From Archegozetes longisetosus (taxonomy: Eukaryota; Arthropoda; Arachnida; Sarcoptiformes; Trhypochthoniidae): a DNA stretch of 64,000 nucleotides. Of this stretch, positions 13,701 through 25,659 are shown in pieces (within the stretch, counting starts at the first letter, position 1; each line of letters opens with the position of its first letter). The stretch covers positions 6,420,073 through 6,484,072 of the forward strand of contig JAEMBT020000004.1 in NCBI GenBank assembly GCA_018873245.2, in the 5' to 3' direction. The notes beneath the pieces were generated by a model that worked only from the letters and a program-made list of their open reading frames with translations, did no database searches and was not told where the DNA came from. A program made the position numbers and the translations under genes.

Positions 13701-15415
13701 TAATCGATATCGCATTGATATATACTTTGCTCTTCACGTTTCGACTCTAATGCCATTTCATACAACAAAATACTTTGTTATTTTAATAAGAAAATCAAAG
13801 AATTCTTGCGACAACATCTCTTAACATCAAATAAAAAACTCATACCAATAGAAGGTCAAAAAATATATTTGGACAGAAAACAATGGAACATATACGCTCT
13901 AAAGGCTTAGTTCATTGAGCCTTTCGTCTATTTCTCTGGTCTAATTCCGGATTATATTTGATTTAAGTTAAAGTTTGGCGAAAGTATAATAACTAGGCTA
14001 TTTTACTAAGTTATTATTACAGTATTATTAATAAAACAATATCATATTCAATATAATACCTGAAATGGGAGCATAATATTTGTGTCTCTGACATTTGCTG
14101 AATCACTTGAAGAGGATGTAGTGTCACTTCCAGTTGAAACTAAATCGAACGGTGTATTTCCAGATCCAATATTATTAGGAAATGGTTTCCCCATTGGCAT
14201 CGATGTACTCCTTCTAAACTTTGACGGAGATATCATCATAGACGATGATTGACTCATAGCTGGCGGAGACTTCTTCAACGGCGAAATGGGCGATACATTT
14301 GGCACTCCAGCGACTGCTCGCTTTTGATTACTGATGTTTAAAGAGCTCCACGGGTTGACTGGATTCGAAGCCTGCGATACAGCCGTAGACCAAGAGGTGG
14401 CTGATGGCTGTGTTGGACCTGATGTCCAATTGGCAGCGCTCGTATATGTTTTGAAAAGACTAGAAGTTTGCGACTGTGGTTGTTGTCTATTTGCTGCTGC
14501 TGCTGCTGTTTGAGGAAAATTATGAGCGCCTGTTATGGCACGTCTTTGGGCTGAAGCGGTGGTGCTGTGTTGTGGTTGAGGTAAGTTTGATAGTTGTTGC
14601 TGAGGTCCAATAGAACTAGTATTGGCGAAGGATGCGCTCATATTATTGTTATAATTGCTGTATTGAAGCGCACCGTTTAGTGCTGAAGCGTTTGCTGAAA
14701 CTGAACCAATGAATGGCTGTTGTGAGACATCGCTATCTGTAACACAATTTGTTGACCAGAATTGTTGCTCATTTGCACTTGAGATCACTGCTGATGAAGA
14801 GTCAGCATTTAGGTGTGTCGGCAATGATTGGACAGATTGTGAGCCATCACTTCCGCCACTCATACCATTGCCTCCACTATTGCCACTATTGTTACCACTG
14901 TTTCCATTGACCGAAGCCTTGATTTGGCCGTCAATCTGCTTGTCGGTCGATTCGGCATCAGCTTTTGAGTTACTTGATTTGGAGAGTCTTCTCGTAAATT
15001 CATCTAGATTTTGCATATTTGCAGAACAGCTCGTTTCGATTGAATTGCTATTGATATTAGTGCTGATATTATTGTTGTTATTATTAATAGAGTTTTGTAG
15101 CGATGACTGATTTGACTGCAATGAAGATTGTGATGATTTGGTGCTGCCTTTGCTATTGATATCACTATTGTCTTCATTTTGTATTTGAACAGCACTGCAG
15201 TTATGGTGAGACAAACCATCAGCTGATGACTCACTCAAGGCTTGTCCACCAGAGACTGATTGCGATTGAGATGTCTGTGAATTACAATAATATATTTGAG
15301 AACTAGTATCTAATTGTCTATCAATCGATGGTTGCGATGACTGACTGAACGAGTCGTGACCTACAGATGATAGAGAAGTGGCGGCACTAACACTGCCATA
15401 ACTGTAATCACCCAT
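1796..15415 (-). CDS. orb2: CPEB2-4/Orb2-type cytoplasmic polyadenylation element-binding protein
   Basis: Binds U-rich elements in 3' UTRs and regulates polyadenylation and translation. Inferred exons on the minus strand: 15415-14060, 11218-11095, 3942-3889, 3536-3513, 3328-3266, 3196-3125, 3051-2962, 2877-2759, 2613-2499, 2412-2330, 2267-2169, 2097-2073, 1998-1796. They join in frame to 808 codons. The first exon encodes about 450 residues rich in Ser, Asn and Gln, with an Asn run and an SPLKKSP motif. RRM1 starts at FSRKVFVGGLPPDIDE, RRM2 at RKTVFVGGVPRPLKAVE. The last exon carries the CPEB zinc-binding ZZ domain (CDECQGARCGG, CLQYYCEHCWATIH) and ends with RAVPFRWC. RRM and ZZ sequences are nearly identical to those I recall for vertebrate CPEB2-4, so the family call is firm. 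The start is the first ATG of a long open exon. The disordered Ser/Asn/Gln-rich N terminus resembles the aggregation-prone region of Drosophila Orb2, without a long pure Gln tract. Confidence 0.95.
3513..3536 (-). other. 24-nt microexon of orb2 (RNFGRRRG)
   Basis: A 24-nt exon flanked by AG and GT encodes ARNFGRRRG across its junctions. It is a multiple of three and lies in the linker just before RRM1, where vertebrate CPEB2/3/4 have an alternatively spliced 8-residue microexon ending in GRRRG. Skipping would keep the frame (phase 1 on both sides). The acceptor is ATGCAG and the donor GTATTA. Alternative use here is inferred from homology. Confidence 0.8.
3943..11094 (-). other. Large orb2 intron 2
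   Basis: A 7.15-kb intron between exons 2 and 3, unusually long for this window. I found no convincing nested gene, transposon or RNA gene. The open frames at 5603-5791, 9308-9553, 9622-9846 and 10525-10728 are short, AT-driven and match nothing known to me. Confidence 0.6.
11219..14059 (-). other. Orb2 intron 1
   Basis: A 2.84-kb intron between the long N-terminal exon and exon 2. Overlapping open frames near 12061-12396 lie on both strands, have no recognisable domain and look like chance frames. Nothing else stands out. Confidence 0.6.
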
Positions 15416-15907
15416 AAGAAAAAGACCAACTCTTCAATTGTTATTAAAACTATTTATAAATAAATCAAATAATTTAATATAAATTATATTTGAAATCGTA
15501 TTTAATATGAAATAGCGTTTCGTCGTTATCTGTTTTGCAGCGATGTCTCACAAGCAGTACACAACAGTTTTGCACACAGTCATACGCACAACTCATATAC
15601 CAATACAGTAGAGTTCGTTCGGTCTCACTCTCTTTCTCCTCTCTTCTCTTTCTATTTGGTGTACAGACTCGACTCTCTCTACCTTTTTTTGTATATATCC
15701 TGAACGAGGTTAACACATACACGATCGTACGAGAGCTATGTTAGTGTTGTTCAGCCGGCATATATACGCTATGTATGCGTAGTCTATGCACTAGTTTCGA
15801 TCCAACCAACTCATATAACACATCCTCCCCATTGATCTAATATTACGCAGTTTTTTAAAGGCAAACAGCATTTACAGGGAGAGTCGCGCGCATGTGACCT
15901 GCAATCC

Positions 15908-15949
<42 letters not shown>

Positions 15950-18900
15950 TCCCTATTAGGTTATTAATAGAGTCTACTGTTTTCGGCATTTTCTATATTT
16001 CGGTTAATTTTATTCCGTTGAAGCACGAAAATCAAGTAAAATACAATCAAATCTATGTTTTAGATTCTAGATTTTTGCCGGCTTTATTCGAATGAGAGAC
16101 TCTTTCTCGTATTTTAAAACGAATTCTTAATCTAAATATAACTCGCGCAACAACTTTCGAATTATAACGTTCGATATGCTTCTAATTGAGTTCATTACCA
16201 AAAAGAGGGATTAAATAATATTAACTGATTTTCAAAATTTTAGAGAGAATCAATAATTTGAATCTCACTCCAGTTACGTTTGCTGTTTTAAAGACCGTGT
16301 TAGTTGAATCTTTGATGCTCAAAATTATGATTTGAATTTAAGAATTCTAGAGAAGATATTTGTTTTAGTCAAAAACGGAGCAAAGTTTAAGAAAAAATAT
16401 GAGGTTATGTAGATATCCTGAAAAACTTACATTTTCCTCATAATAGACCGAAAACTGTTTAGACTTGAATAGATTCTTTAATGAGGTTATCGCAAGCCAT
16501 AAAATTTTACAATAAAATTTTTACACTTTTGTCTTGATTTTTTATAAGCCGACTCAAGTATTGAATTAGGATTTCAGCTCAATACTGCAATATTCAATAA
16601 TTAAAATAGTTAATTAAACTTAACCTAATCCAACCTAACCTAAACTGAACTGAACCTTATTTTAACTGAACCTAAACTAAATCCGTTATTTCCACAAGTT
16701 ACATCATTTAACTGAGATCACTATTAAGATGAAGTCTATGGCATTGCAGTTGATTGATAAACTACTTGATAGGTTTCTCGAGACTAATGACAAAAAATTA
16801 AGTTATTCACTAAATTCTATGGCTCTTTTCTGTAACTTTTCTGCAGCTCATTTTCTGTTCAAAACAATCGAATGGTTGAGCCAATCATTAAAATATCTGA
16901 ACAACTAATCTATTGAAAGCAATAAGAATAGAAATGAGTTTCAGGACTATAAAAGATCTTAAACTTATTGTTTTCTCTGTAGTAGTTCCAACTTTAGTGA
17001 TTGTGCGGTATTTTCGATCAATTTTCTGCTTTTGACGCGTTTGTACGATTGCCAAATGGAACGATTAGAAATCACGTACCTTTTTATTACTTATTTTTAG
17101 CTAATTATCACTCAATGATAAGCAATTCTTTAATGAATTCAAAACCCAATTCAGATTTTTCCACCCATTTACTAGATATAATAGCACTTGACATAATACA
17201 AAGTTAAAATATTCCAACTATTCTTCAATAATCGTTTACAAATGCTTTCTAATTCATTTCAACTAATAATATATAGCTGTCTGAACGAGACACCTCTTCT
17301 AATTAATTCTAAATAAAAATTTAAATATGGATTTATTAGATAAGAAATAAAATAAAATTGATTCAAAGAGATTTTCAATGTGTTCATTCAAGCAATTGAA
17401 CTAGTTCTCTCATTCTTAGAAACGTTCGACTTTGAGTTTCTCTCTATCAGAATACCTGCTCTATGCTCTATGAGTGACATTTACTAGAGGTTAAAAGATA
17501 TACTTTGAAAACATAGCTCATTGTTGTGCAATGGGTGGGCTTTACTCTTCATAAATACCTTAGAAGATGTAAGAATAGCAAACAGTTTGTGATACAAATG
17601 AGCCTGAGCTCAAATATATCTGGTAATATTTGGAGTTGAGTTCGGAATCGAACTAGCTATTTGATTTGAGTTAGACTTGAACTGCATTTTTGGGCTTTAA
17701 TCCACTGCTCACTTCGGCTGCCACCTGTCCAGTTTTGGTCTTGAATGTTCAGATTTTACCACACGAGATCATGGAATATACAATTTTGGCTCTGAGTAAA
17801 TGGTTTTTATTACCAACGCTTATAATACTTTCGATTTGCTCATAAGTTTGTCAGCCTGCTACCCAAAACTTGGCTCACGTTCGTTAATCTTCAAGCTGAG
17901 TACTGCCAACTAACTTTAGTGTATCATTCTAATCAATCTAACTCATTGACTTTAATACCAAAAATTTTCTGATTGCCAGACCATGTAATTTTCAAATTTG
18001 ACTAACTATTCCAGTTTCTACCTGGTATGTAAGATAGATATAGAGAATTCATGAAAACTTGAAATAAAGTGTATTCAAAAGAATTATCGTTTTTTAAATC
18101 AAGACACATTTTCAGGAAAAAGCACTGGATTTAGAAAAATATTAAGCCAGTAAATAGTGGCTACCCCCTCCCTGAAACAGTCCTGGTGAACGTTGTCAAA
18201 CCTCTGACAAACGCGTAGGTCTGACACTACAAAAAAGAAATAGAATAAGAAATTAGAATAAATTGAAAATCGCGTGCTTTGAAAAAAATGGAAAAGCTTT
18301 TGGCTCTATATCTCTTTCAATATTCGATAAATCCTCGAAAATAGCGAACCTTAATTATTCTCTAATTCAAAATATGCTATTCGTTACGTTGTACGTGAAA
18401 TAGAATACTGAATTGAGGCTCAGGTTTTAATACAATTTACTTTATGCGGGGAAAAATATAGATTAGTGAATCTTTAATGTTAGTCACATAAAAAGTATTT
18501 TTTCTGAGTTTTTTAAATGATTTCGGGATCATTGAGGAATTAAATCTTTTTGATGAAAAACAGTTTGTTATAAGTGAACACAAACGCATTTGCAATGACT
18601 TAATTTGAATTTAATTGGTAGTAATGTGACTTCGGTTAAGCTTCGATGACCACTGAATTCTCAGTTAAATACATATATTCAGGTGTAACAGTTACTCTGC
18701 ACTTTTTTAAGGTTCCCAAAATATTACTGAGCTTTGATAAAGCTAGTACTATTAAACTGTTTATTCAACGCCTGAACATAATTGATATCTACTTTCAGTG
18801 TGAATAAAAATTGATTAGCCAGAGTATCTTATTGTTGTTGCACATTAGTTGTAAATTATACATTTATTAGTTTAATGCGACAATATTTTCAAACTCTTCA

Positions 18901-20016
18901 AAACTTTGGTTCTAATTTATCTTTAAAAGTGTGCTACAGAAAAATATACTGAAAAGCCTATTTGATTTAAGTATTCAATTAAAATTTCAAATAAACTTGA
19001 ATGTCATAGTTTATGAATAAGCTTAATAATACTCTTAAAATGCATAATCTTTTGAAAAGCTTTCCAACGATAATTAGGTTCATGCTTTTCATTAAGAATT
19101 GACTTTGGATGCGGTGAAATCTCAAGAAACTGAAATCTTTCTGAACTTGAGAATAAAACATTGAGGTTTATTTCAGAGTTTTTAATAGACTTTTAGTGTA
19201 TGGTGAGCAAAGATTAGTTTTAAAAAACTTGTAGACATAAAGGTTCAGAATTTCTAGAATTTAACTGTTAAAAAGCAAGGCTTCACCAACAAAAAAGTCA
19301 GTCTTGTTCGTACTGACATTGTGTGCACTAAAGTGTGAACAAACTTTTAAATTGCCACAGAATAGAGAATTTCTATTACGGAAATATCAAATTCTAGGGA
19401 ATACTTTTCAAGCTGAAAAGAAAAACTTGGTTTTATCATTTTTTAAATGATAAGTAGTTTCAATCATGAATTTTAAAGCTACGATTCAATTGAAGTTTCG
19501 AAATAATTGAACCAGAAAAGTTGAGTAGATGTACATTCTCTGTTTCTTTAATCCTGGTACATCAGAAATAGGGTTCAGTGTTTTCAATAATTCACTGTGC
19601 ACAGTGCACTACACACCAATCCTTTGACGTGACCTGACTAATCTAATTATGCTGAGTATCTTAACACCATTGTTTTAAGTTGAGTTAGTTAAATTAGTTT
19701 AATGAAATGATTTGTTTGCGTAGGTAAGTATTGAAAATACTGAACCCTATATTATATGTATGATAACTTGAGAAACAGAAGATATACATATGCCAAGTTG
19801 AGTCAATGCAAACAGCATTCCTTATTATTAATGAGAGAAAGTAACATAAAAAACTGCAATTGAGAAACAGTCCATTTTATGTGAAAGTGAATGATTGCTT
19901 TATTGCGTCACTTTTGTGCTTTGATTCTTCCCTATCAATTTAATTAACGTTTGTTTTTATTTCATTTCTTTTAAATTACAATTCAATTTTAGTTTTACTA
20001 ATGAATTATTCGAGTA
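15416..20016. other. Intergenic region between orb2 and MARCH5
   Basis: The 5' flank of orb2 (promoter side) and the upstream region of MARCH5. It has a CT microsatellite near 15.9 kb and a few degenerate CCTAA-like units near 16.62-16.68 kb. No protein-coding or RNA gene was recognised; short frames such as 17001-17207 and 18979-19161 resemble nothing. Confidence 0.6.
15913..15951. repeat. CT/GA dinucleotide microsatellite
   Basis: About sixteen uninterrupted CT units followed by CCCTCTCCC, roughly 500 bp upstream of the orb2 start codon. Pyrimidine tracts near promoters can bind GAGA-type factors in arthropods; any such role is speculative. Confidence 0.9.
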
Positions 20017-21716
20017 ATGGGAACAAATCAAGAAATTGGTGTTAATCTTGAGCCTGCTGTAGAAGAAATTGAATTGAATGAAGACAGAGTTGTTGCTGTA
20101 ACCGAACCAAATGAAAAGTTCGATTCATTTAATTAATTTCAAATTTAATTTATTACTTTTACTTTTAGTCAATTAAATTATATTTTATTCTTAGTTATTA
20201 AATACTTTAAGATTTTTAAATAATTGAAGTGATTGTCTGTTTGGCAGACAAGACACATTTTGACAAAGTATATAATGCGATTATCTTTGATATGACAGAC
20301 GTCAGTGTTGGGTCTGTTTTGCCAGTGAAGACGATGACGAAGAGTCGACAGAATGGGTCCGTCCGTGTCGTTGCAGAGGAACGGGTCAGGCATTGAAACA
20401 TTTATAATGACTATGAATTATACTTAAATGCAATTAATATGAATGATAGCAAAATGGGTGCATCAGGAATGTCTTCAGCGATGGGTAGATGAGAAACAGA
20501 AGCTCAACAGTTCAGCAAAAGTGGTTTGTGCTCAATGTAATACCGAGTATTTGCTCGTCTTTCCAAATACTGGTATGTCATGTCATGTTATGCTATTCTT
20601 ACACCAATTTTGCCAATTTCTATAAATTGTTTCTATAAATTGTAGGAAGATTTGTTTATATGATTGAATGGTGTGATCGTCTTATATATGCGGGTTAGTT
20701 GAATGTTATCACGTTTTGGCTTATTTATAATTAATTGATTAGAGCATAACAGATATAAGTTAAATGATAAACTTGACTAAGAAAGAGCTGAACTTTGTTT
20801 GATAGCCTCCCCGTTCCTAGCGGTCACCACAGTTGTTGGCTCAATTTATTGGAGTGCTGTGAGTGTTTGTCATTTTCATAATAACCGGAATGTCTCTTGT
20901 TTTAATAACAACCTTAATTTTTCTTATTATCTGACACTTTTTCAGGTCAGTTATGGTGCTCTAACTGTTATGCAAGTTATGGGTAAGTATCTCTGATTTC
21001 AATATCATATCTAATTAGTTGAATTGTATTGTGATCAATTTTGATTTAATTAATTTGAATATAAGGTCAAGAAGAAGGTAAGGCAGCGATGGAACACGCG
21101 GACCCTTTGATGCTTTTGGTCGGTTTGCCATCCATTCCAATTATGTTAGTTCTTGGAAAACTCATTCGATGGGAAGATCAGGTCCTGAAGTTGTGGCGAA
21201 GAAATCACCACAAGATACCATTTCTTGGTTATCTATTCGGGAATCCATCGGAAAAAGCGAGAGAAAGTACAGAACGGAATCTTTTAAGTCACGAAATCTC
21301 TCTGATCCTATTTCAATTTGTCGTATGTTTTGCGGAGCATTGCTAATGCCAACCGCTGCCACTTTATTCGGTCGATGTCTCTACGATAGTATCTCCTCTA
21401 ATTTGCACAAAACTATTTTGGTAAGTTTCCGTATATTTTTGTCTCCTCTGTTTCTAGTTTTGAAACTATTTCTAAAGTTATTCTATGAAAACCATTGAAT
21501 TGTGATTTATTACTCCAACTAATTATCACTGGGAGTGGATTTAAAAATAATTTAATTTAAATATAGGGCGGACTAACTTTCATAGTGACCAAGGGAATCC
21601 TTAAGATATATCTAAGACAGCAACAATTCATTAGGCAAACGAAAAGAAAAGTTAAGAATTTCAACGAAGACAAACAGCAACAGGCCACACAAATGCCTGA
21701 AGTACAAGAGCCATAA
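20017..21716 (+). CDS. MARCHF5: MARCH5/MITOL, membrane-associated RING-CH E3 ubiquitin ligase
   Basis: An E3 ubiquitin ligase of the mitochondrial outer membrane that acts on mitochondrial-dynamics proteins in other animals. Inferred exons: 20017-20097, 20307-20385, 20450-20572, 20646-20693, 20806-20858, 20946-20982, 21066-21420, 21567-21716. The RING-CH finger runs from CWVCFASEDDDEE through WVRPCRCRG and KWVHQECLQRW to CAQCNTEY. It is followed by membrane segments (PFLAVTTVVGSIYW; LMLLVGLPSIPIMLVLGKLI; MFCGALLMPTAATLFGRC) and a KQQQ-like basic C terminus. Product about 308 residues (human 278). Within exon 7 the frame changes at an A5 run (21252-21256): upstream homology is in one frame and downstream homology in another, and the exon sum is one short of a multiple of three. 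One extra A restores all conserved sequence, so an assembly undercall is likeliest. The exon 1 donor is the least certain junction. Confidence 0.92.
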
Positions 21717-21833
21717 AATTATTTGTAACTAAGTTCTCCATGACACAGATATTACTCTTATATCTAAGATTTATTACGGATCGATTATAAATTTGTTGTA
21801 TTGTTATTTCAATTAAATAATAGTTTTGCATAA

Positions 21834-24800
21834 TTAAAGTTTTGATTTTTCTATTTTATAAACATTAATGAATGGTTCAGGCAATGGGTAGAGTCCTAAT
21901 CTGTCTCTAAAATAGTTTATATCTTCAATCCGTTGGGATTCCTGTGGAAAGAATGTTTTTCACTATCGAACATTGTCGTAATTGTAGTGTTCTTACCTTT
22001 AACTTAGGAGCAGGAGATAATCCGTCTTTAACTTTACTTTTGTCAATTTCATTGTCTGCATTGCGACTCAATATACTGACCGCTAACTTCTTTCTATTTG
22101 GTGAGTCATGATAGATGTGTGTCTGTTTTTTAAATAAAATCAAAAATATATCACTGAATATTGAGAACTAAACGGAAATGACTTGTAACTCGATAGTAAT
22201 AACCTTAAAGAATGCGATGATATCATCCTTTGTCAAGTTTTTAATGGCTTCTACTTCAATTTCATCTCTGTTAAAGTTGTACTGTTTTGAATCGATTTCA
22301 GACCATAACTTTCTAGAGAAGGCAATCAACTGCTTAGGCTTTTCGAGTTTTTTCGTAATTAACGCCTGCTTTTCTGCCTCAAACTCATCGTCATTCATTT
22401 CTCTTATGTATTTCTATATGTTATGAAATATAAACTAATCACTGAAAAGGTTTTGAATTGATCTTTAGAAAAGACTTACTTCAACCCATAATATAAAAGC
22501 TTCAATTCTATCGTTGAGATATGAAGGCATGTAATCGGACTGAATGACGAAACTTAGACCTAAGAAACAAAACTAGTTTTATTTTTTGACATTCAGACCT
22601 TTATCAATTATTTTATAGACCCTGTACGCCATTAGCGCGTCGAAGAGTCGAAAACGTCATGTATCCCAACTGTTCCTGGGTCCGCAAAACGTTGAAAAAC
22701 GGTTCATTTATCAATTGATTGAGCAATTCTAAGGACACGTTAGATATAGTTTCTTGAACTCCAACTTGAAAATAGACTTGAATAGCTTTTGTTTGATGAA
22801 TATCGTTAGTTGTCTCAAATGAATAATTCGATCCATCAATTAGTTGTATTTCTCTGTTTCGGAAATGTTGTGATAAAGCAATTGGTCTTGTTTGAAGGTT
22901 TTTCTGAATTCGCTTTCGACCAGATCGCAAACTCTTAGCGCTTCATTCTTGTCGACATTTCCGTGAATTAAGGCTTCGATATGAAGCTGGGAAAGCAGTT
23001 GAGGAATAAAGATAGTCATATTCTCAACAGTCAGATCGTTAGCTGTTTGAATGAGTTCATCATAAGACCAGTAACGTTCTGACGTGATCAATGAAGTGTA
23101 ATATCTTAACAATTCATGGAGAGGTCGAGTTGGATAGTTTTTCAACCCTCTGATATAGATCTCTTTTAGAACTTCAAATCTCTTCGGATCTATTTTGAAG
23201 TTTACCATTTTGTTTAAAATTTTGGTCAATAAAATGTCCAATTTATCGTTATATCCTCCGAGTTCAAGCTAGCAGTTTTGTTAAAGATAGATTAAGATGT
23301 TTCATTAATCTATTCAGACTCTAATGAAATGACACTCAATTGAAGACTTACGTTGAGTCCAGAAGAAGTGCTGCTGAAAGTATAGAACATTCCGGCCAAT
23401 TCTGCTGAATATGAATATTCATTGATACTGTCACGAAATAAACGAGTAAACAAGTATGTGGCGTTTGCATGAAATGGATCTACATATGCCAGTGAACTGA
23501 TATCAAAAGACGAGTCAATTAATGACTATTACGTTAAATCATGATTAAATTGTAATGAAGACTAATGCATACTTTGTTAATTCGAATCCATAGAAAACTT
23601 TAGGTTTGAGGTATTCATCGTCCTGCAAATACCAGACACGAGTAAACTCTGTATTTCTAATCATCGAGGGTCTCTTTGCTTTGATTTCATCGCGATTTGT
23701 CAGATTTAGATTAGTTGGAATGAAGTCATTAACTGGCGGGAGAGCTAAATTCTCATTGAATCCACAATTTTCCCATAAACTTAGCTTTTCCGAGGAAATA
23801 TCGAGCATCTTATATTGAGTTCCATACCATCTTTCTTTCGAGTCTGTCGTTCCATTGAACTTTTTGCCGACAACAGCTACTCGTATATTGTTAGGTGTTA
23901 ACTGATTCAGCACTTCAGTAATCAGATCTGGTTTGTACTCTTCTAATAAATATCCGGCGCTCAATGATTCATTTAATGGATAGTCCTGAAGAGAAATTGA
24001 AAGTCTACACACTTATTACCAGTAAAAGTATTGAAATACTATACATGTAGAATTGAAGCCAAGTCTCTGACATAAGTGATTGGACGTTCTTTGTCTTTGA
24101 ATTGGAATTTGATTTCCTTGATCTTTTTTTCTTCTTCATAAATCCATTGCTTCGGTCCTTCTCTCTGTTTGATGAACAAAACCATTGAACAAATAAAGCA
24201 TATGATTCAATTGAATAGTTACTTTAAGCAAATTAATATATTGAAATATTAATGTTATAATATCGTCAGTGTGTTCAATTCCTTCTTCAGTCAAGTCAAC
24301 GCTGACATTAAAAAATCCGAACCCTTTTGCACCTCTTCGATCGTATCCATTCAAGACTGTACACCAACCGCGAGATTTAAGTTCCGAAAGTAAACTTCCA
24401 GGTCCTTCGTGGCCAATAAGATGAGCGATATAATGACCGGGCTTCAGAAATACAAATCAAAATTGATTCTAGTCAAACAAAATTATAATTTAAGAAAGGT
24501 ACAAAAATTAATCAAACCTGAGATTTATAGTGAGGCACCAAATCAGGTATGGGAAAAGCTATGCTTAAACTTCTTGAATCTCTAATCGGTACAATCAATG
24601 TTTGTTTTCTCAAATAGTCATGAGTAAAAGGATGTGTTTGCCAAGTGGGAGCAGTCACAGAGTTGTTCGTTACCTCGAAAAATAAAGGAATCACTATTTC
24701 CATCAATTCTTCTAACGATTCTATATTTGATTTGGGACAATGAGTGAAACAATTAAACTTTTGATAATTTTCGAATTAAAGATTTCATGCCTTTTCCTAA

Positions 24801-25659
24801 GACTACGAGAGACATGATATTTGCCGAATACCACTTCTTGTGAAAATTGAGAAGAGCTTCTCTCACATTAATGCCTTTGGACTTCGGAATTTCATTCAAA
24901 GTTTCGAGGTTTCCTATCAATTGAGTTGAATATTTAAAGTTAATTACCAGTCAAGACATTGATTTAATCAAGACCTGTTCCAAATTTGCTGAAGTCATGA
25001 TTGGGATCAGAGAGAGCCTTTTCGAGTTGTGATAGTCTCCATCCGTCATCATCCAGATTACGTTCGTGTTCGGAATTAACAGCATTCATCTCGCGTTCAG
25101 TTGCGCTCTCAGTGAACAGCGGTTCGAGAAAAAATTGAGCAAATCTTCGAATATATGAAGAAAGAAATTCAAATAATGACAGAGCATTCGACAACAGTAT
25201 CATAATACCTATCGAGAGCTCCGGTTAGAAATTTAGGCGAAACATCGAAGTAATAGTTGGTATGAGTGCCGCTCGTATAGGCATTGGTGTTGCCGCCGTG
25301 TTGTGATATGTATTTGCCGTAATCATTCTCTTCGGGATACTGTTTGACATTAAATTTCAATATTAACAAATAATCACACAATTGAAACGTCATTCAGTTT
25401 AAACCTTTTTAGTGCCCATAAAGAGCATATGCTCCAAAAAGTGGGCCAATCCTTGCAGTTCTCTCGGGTCAGACATCGACCCGATGTTGACATCGAGGGC
25501 AGCTGCAGATTTATCAGTCTCAGGATCACTGATCAGCAGAACCTTCAGTCCATTGTTTAGAATTAATCCCTTATAGTCTCGTTTATCTTCCGGTGATTTA
25601 ATTATATTGTTGTGAATTGTTTGAGCGTAATCCGACTGATGAGACTTCAAGTTAGCCAT
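21834..25659 (-). CDS. Ide: Insulin-degrading enzyme (insulysin), M16A zinc metalloprotease
   Basis: Degrades insulin, amyloid-beta and other short peptides in the cytosol. Inferred exons: 25659-25405, 25339-25209, 25144-24975, 24913-24791, 24720-24518, 24441-24223, 24164-24045, 23985-23573, 23496-23352, 23268-22621, 22559-22480, 22413-22204, 22122-21997, 21941-21834. About 983 residues (human 1019). The inverted zinc motif HFLEH is at residues 73-77, and the third ligand lies in [14 protein letters not shown]. Other family blocks are [27 protein letters not shown] and [19 protein letters not shown]. It starts about 35 residues later than the human long form, so no mitochondrial leader is evident. 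Exon 10 needs one extra A in the A5 run (T5 on the plus strand, 22899-22903) to stay in frame. Intron 4 appears to use a GC donor. The gene is convergent with MARCH5, with stop codons 118 bp apart. Confidence 0.95.
24721..24790 (-). other. Probable GC-AG intron in the IDE gene
   Basis: The conserved sequence breaks after GGA AAA G and resumes with AA TCG TTA GAA, giving LGKESLEEL, as expected for IDE. On the minus strand the intron begins GCATGA and ends ATATAG. No GT in the neighbourhood keeps both the frame and the conserved residues. Confidence 0.65.

Noticed and set aside
14709-15110. 133-residue open frame antisense to orb2 exon 1
   Set aside because: Leu- and Pro-rich shadow of the repetitive Ser/Asn/Gln codons on the other strand; no start context or domain.
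16611-16682. CCTAA-like units suggesting telomeric TTAGG repeats
   Set aside because: Only a few irregular units (CCTAACCTAA, AACTGAACT); no true array.
21169-21498. Separate protein overlapping MARCH5 in another frame
   Set aside because: Its C-terminal half is the MARCH5 homologous region itself, displaced by the missing A; not a second gene.
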